38,514 nucleotides of DNA from an uncultured Alphaproteobacteria bacterium. Its GTDB lineage: Bacteria; Pseudomonadota; Alphaproteobacteria; VGEJ01. The translations under genes and the position numbers were made by a program. Below, piece by piece: positions 37,541-38,514 of this stretch. Below the pieces are notes generated by a model. The model saw only the letters and a program-made list of their open reading frames with translations. It was not told the DNA's origin and searched no databases. Numbering within the stretch: position 1 is the stretch's first letter; every line of letters starts with the position of its first letter. Location: contig CAJWJK010000017.1 in assembly GCA_913041535.1 (NCBI GenBank), forward strand, positions 1 through 38,514. The letters are read 5' to 3'.

Positions 37541-38514
37541 ATGCGTTTAACTAATTTTTTCATGCCTACCATGAAAGAGATACCCGCCGAAGCGCAGATT
37601 GCTTCGCATCGGTTAATGTTGCGTGCAGGCATGATTAGACAGTCCTCTTCAGGAATATACTCGTGGCTTCCTCTAGGTTTTCGAGTCATGAAGAAAATCG
37701 AGGCAATTGTGCGGGAAGAGCAAAATGCAAGTGGTGCTCATGAGATACTAATGCCAACTATACAACCAGCTGGTATATGGCGTGAAAGTGGCCGATATGA
37801 TGAATATGGTAAGGAGATGTTGCGCATTTCAGACCGCCATGACCGAGACATGTTGTATGGTCCAACCAATGAAGAACTGGTTACTGATATCTTTCGAAAC
37901 AATATCCGTAGTTATCGTGATCTACCGCTCAATCTCTATCATATTCAGTGGAAGTTTCGTGACGAGGTCCGTCCCCGCTTCGGTATTATGCGTGGACGTG
38001 AATTCTATATGAAGGATGCGTACTCATTTGATATTGATGCCGTCGCGGGTCGCCACTCATACAATAAGATGTTTGTATCCTACTTGCGCACGTTTTCTCG
38101 CCTCGGCTTAACAGCTATTCCCATGGCAGCTGATACAGGCCCAATCGGAGGCGACCTGAGTCATGAATTCCTAATACTCGCGGAAACTGGAGAGTCGGAG
38201 GTGTATTGTCATAAGGATCTGACAACTATGGAGCCATTAGGTGAGGGGGTTGATTATAACTCTGACCTGCAGCCCTTGGTGAATCGGTGGACATCGCTTT
38301 ACGCAGCCTCGGATGAGAAACATGACCAAACTCGTTTCGAGGCGAATGTCCCACGAGAGCATCAAGTATCGGCGCGTGGCATTGAGGTTGGTCACGTTTT
38401 TTACTTTGGCAGCAAATATTCGGCGCCGATGGGAGCTGTTGTTGTTGCCCAAAACGGAGATAGTGTGCCGGTTGAAATGGGATCATATGGTATTGGTGTA
38501 TCGAGGTTGGTTGG
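37541..38514 (+). CDS. proS: Prolyl-tRNA synthetase (partial)
   Basis: The first 324 codons of a class IIa aminoacyl-tRNA synthetase that joins proline to its tRNA; the gene runs off the right edge. The N-terminus reads [27 protein letters not shown], then the motif around [21 protein letters not shown] and [14 protein letters not shown], and class II motif 2 in [29 protein letters not shown]. The segment [10 protein letters not shown] near the edge is the start of motif 3. The downstream anticodon-binding domain is beyond the window. The start is the ATG at 37541; no strong Shine-Dalgarno is visible. It follows the operon after a gap, so its own promoter is likely. Confidence 0.97.
   Translation, partial: MRLTNFFMPTMKEIPAEAQIASHRLMLRAGMIRQSSSGIYSWLPLGFRVMKKIEAIVREEQNASGAHEILMPTIQPAGIWRESGRYDEYGKEMLRISDRHDRDMLYGPTNEELVTDIFRNNIRSYRDLPLNLYHIQWKFRDEVRPRFGIMRGREFYMKDAYSFDIDAVAGRHSYNKMFVSYLRTFSRLGLTAIPMAADTGPIGGDLSHEFLILAETGESEVYCHKDLTTMEPLGEGVDYNSDLQPLVNRWTSLYAASDEKHDQTRFEANVPREHQVSARGIEVGHVFYFGSKYSAPMGAVVVAQNGDSVPVEMGSYGIGVSRLV

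Noticed and set aside
1-38514. CRISPR arrays, insertion-sequence ends, rRNA or tRNA genes
   Set aside because: No regularly spaced repeats, transposase genes, terminal inverted repeats or tRNA-like GGTTCGAATC arms were seen in the intergenic gaps by eye. A covariance-model scan would be decisive.

Overview
The window looks like a chromosomal segment from a low-to-moderate GC alphaproteobacterium, probably a marine, Rhodospirillales-like lineage. The main evidence is the right half. A complete 14-gene complex I operon (nuoA to nuoN) runs straight into birA, coaX, an RNase J gene, a methylmalonyl-CoA epimerase gene, a DUF1467 gene and proS, an order typical of alphaproteobacteria. The lineage is inferred from gene order and protein character; no rRNA or other marker gene was seen.

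Layout. Positions 1-970 are AT-rich and gene-poor. They hold one AlpA/MerR-type helix-turn-helix gene, as found at the edge of mobile elements, plus unrecognised fragments. Positions 970-9000 carry mostly small, independently transcribed accessory genes: DUF1330, a GC-rich Sel1-repeat secreted protein, two NTF2/SnoaL-like proteins, a secreted PEBP (YbhB/YbcL) protein, an overlapping pair (coiled coil and STM3941-like), pirin, SelO protein AMPylase, and a minus-strand pair of GYD and DUF1116 proteins. Positions 9000-12450 look catabolic or redox-related: an SDR dehydrogenase, a two-domain extradiol-dioxygenase-like VOC protein and an FAD-dependent amine/D-amino-acid oxidoreductase. Positions 12750-18140 hold a CPA1 Na+/H+ antiporter with a cyclic-nucleotide-binding tail, the translational GTPase TypA/BipA, and an SDR-fold protein that has lost the catalytic Tyr and Lys. 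A six-span membrane protein precedes the nuo operon.

How the genes work together. The nuo cluster (19146-33287) encodes every subunit of the proton-pumping NADH:quinone oxidoreductase: peripheral arm NuoB-G and NuoI, membrane arm NuoA, H and J-N. Many genes overlap or lie within a few bases and several start at GTG or TTG, which suggests tight translational coupling. BirA is coupled to nuoN by a GTGA overlap and the epimerase gene is coupled to the RNase J gene the same way. Biotin ligation and methylmalonyl-CoA epimerisation both serve the propionyl-CoA route, but co-regulation is inference.

I do not see a clearly new multi-gene system. The best leads are the SDR-fold protein without its catalytic dyad, the orphan DUF1116/GYD pair lacking the usual oxamate-carbamoyltransferase partners, the VOC protein with two complete metal triads, the 104-nt out-of-frame overlap at 3567-3670, adjacent perfect palindromes at 2441-2466, and mutually exclusive hairpins at 11194-11245.
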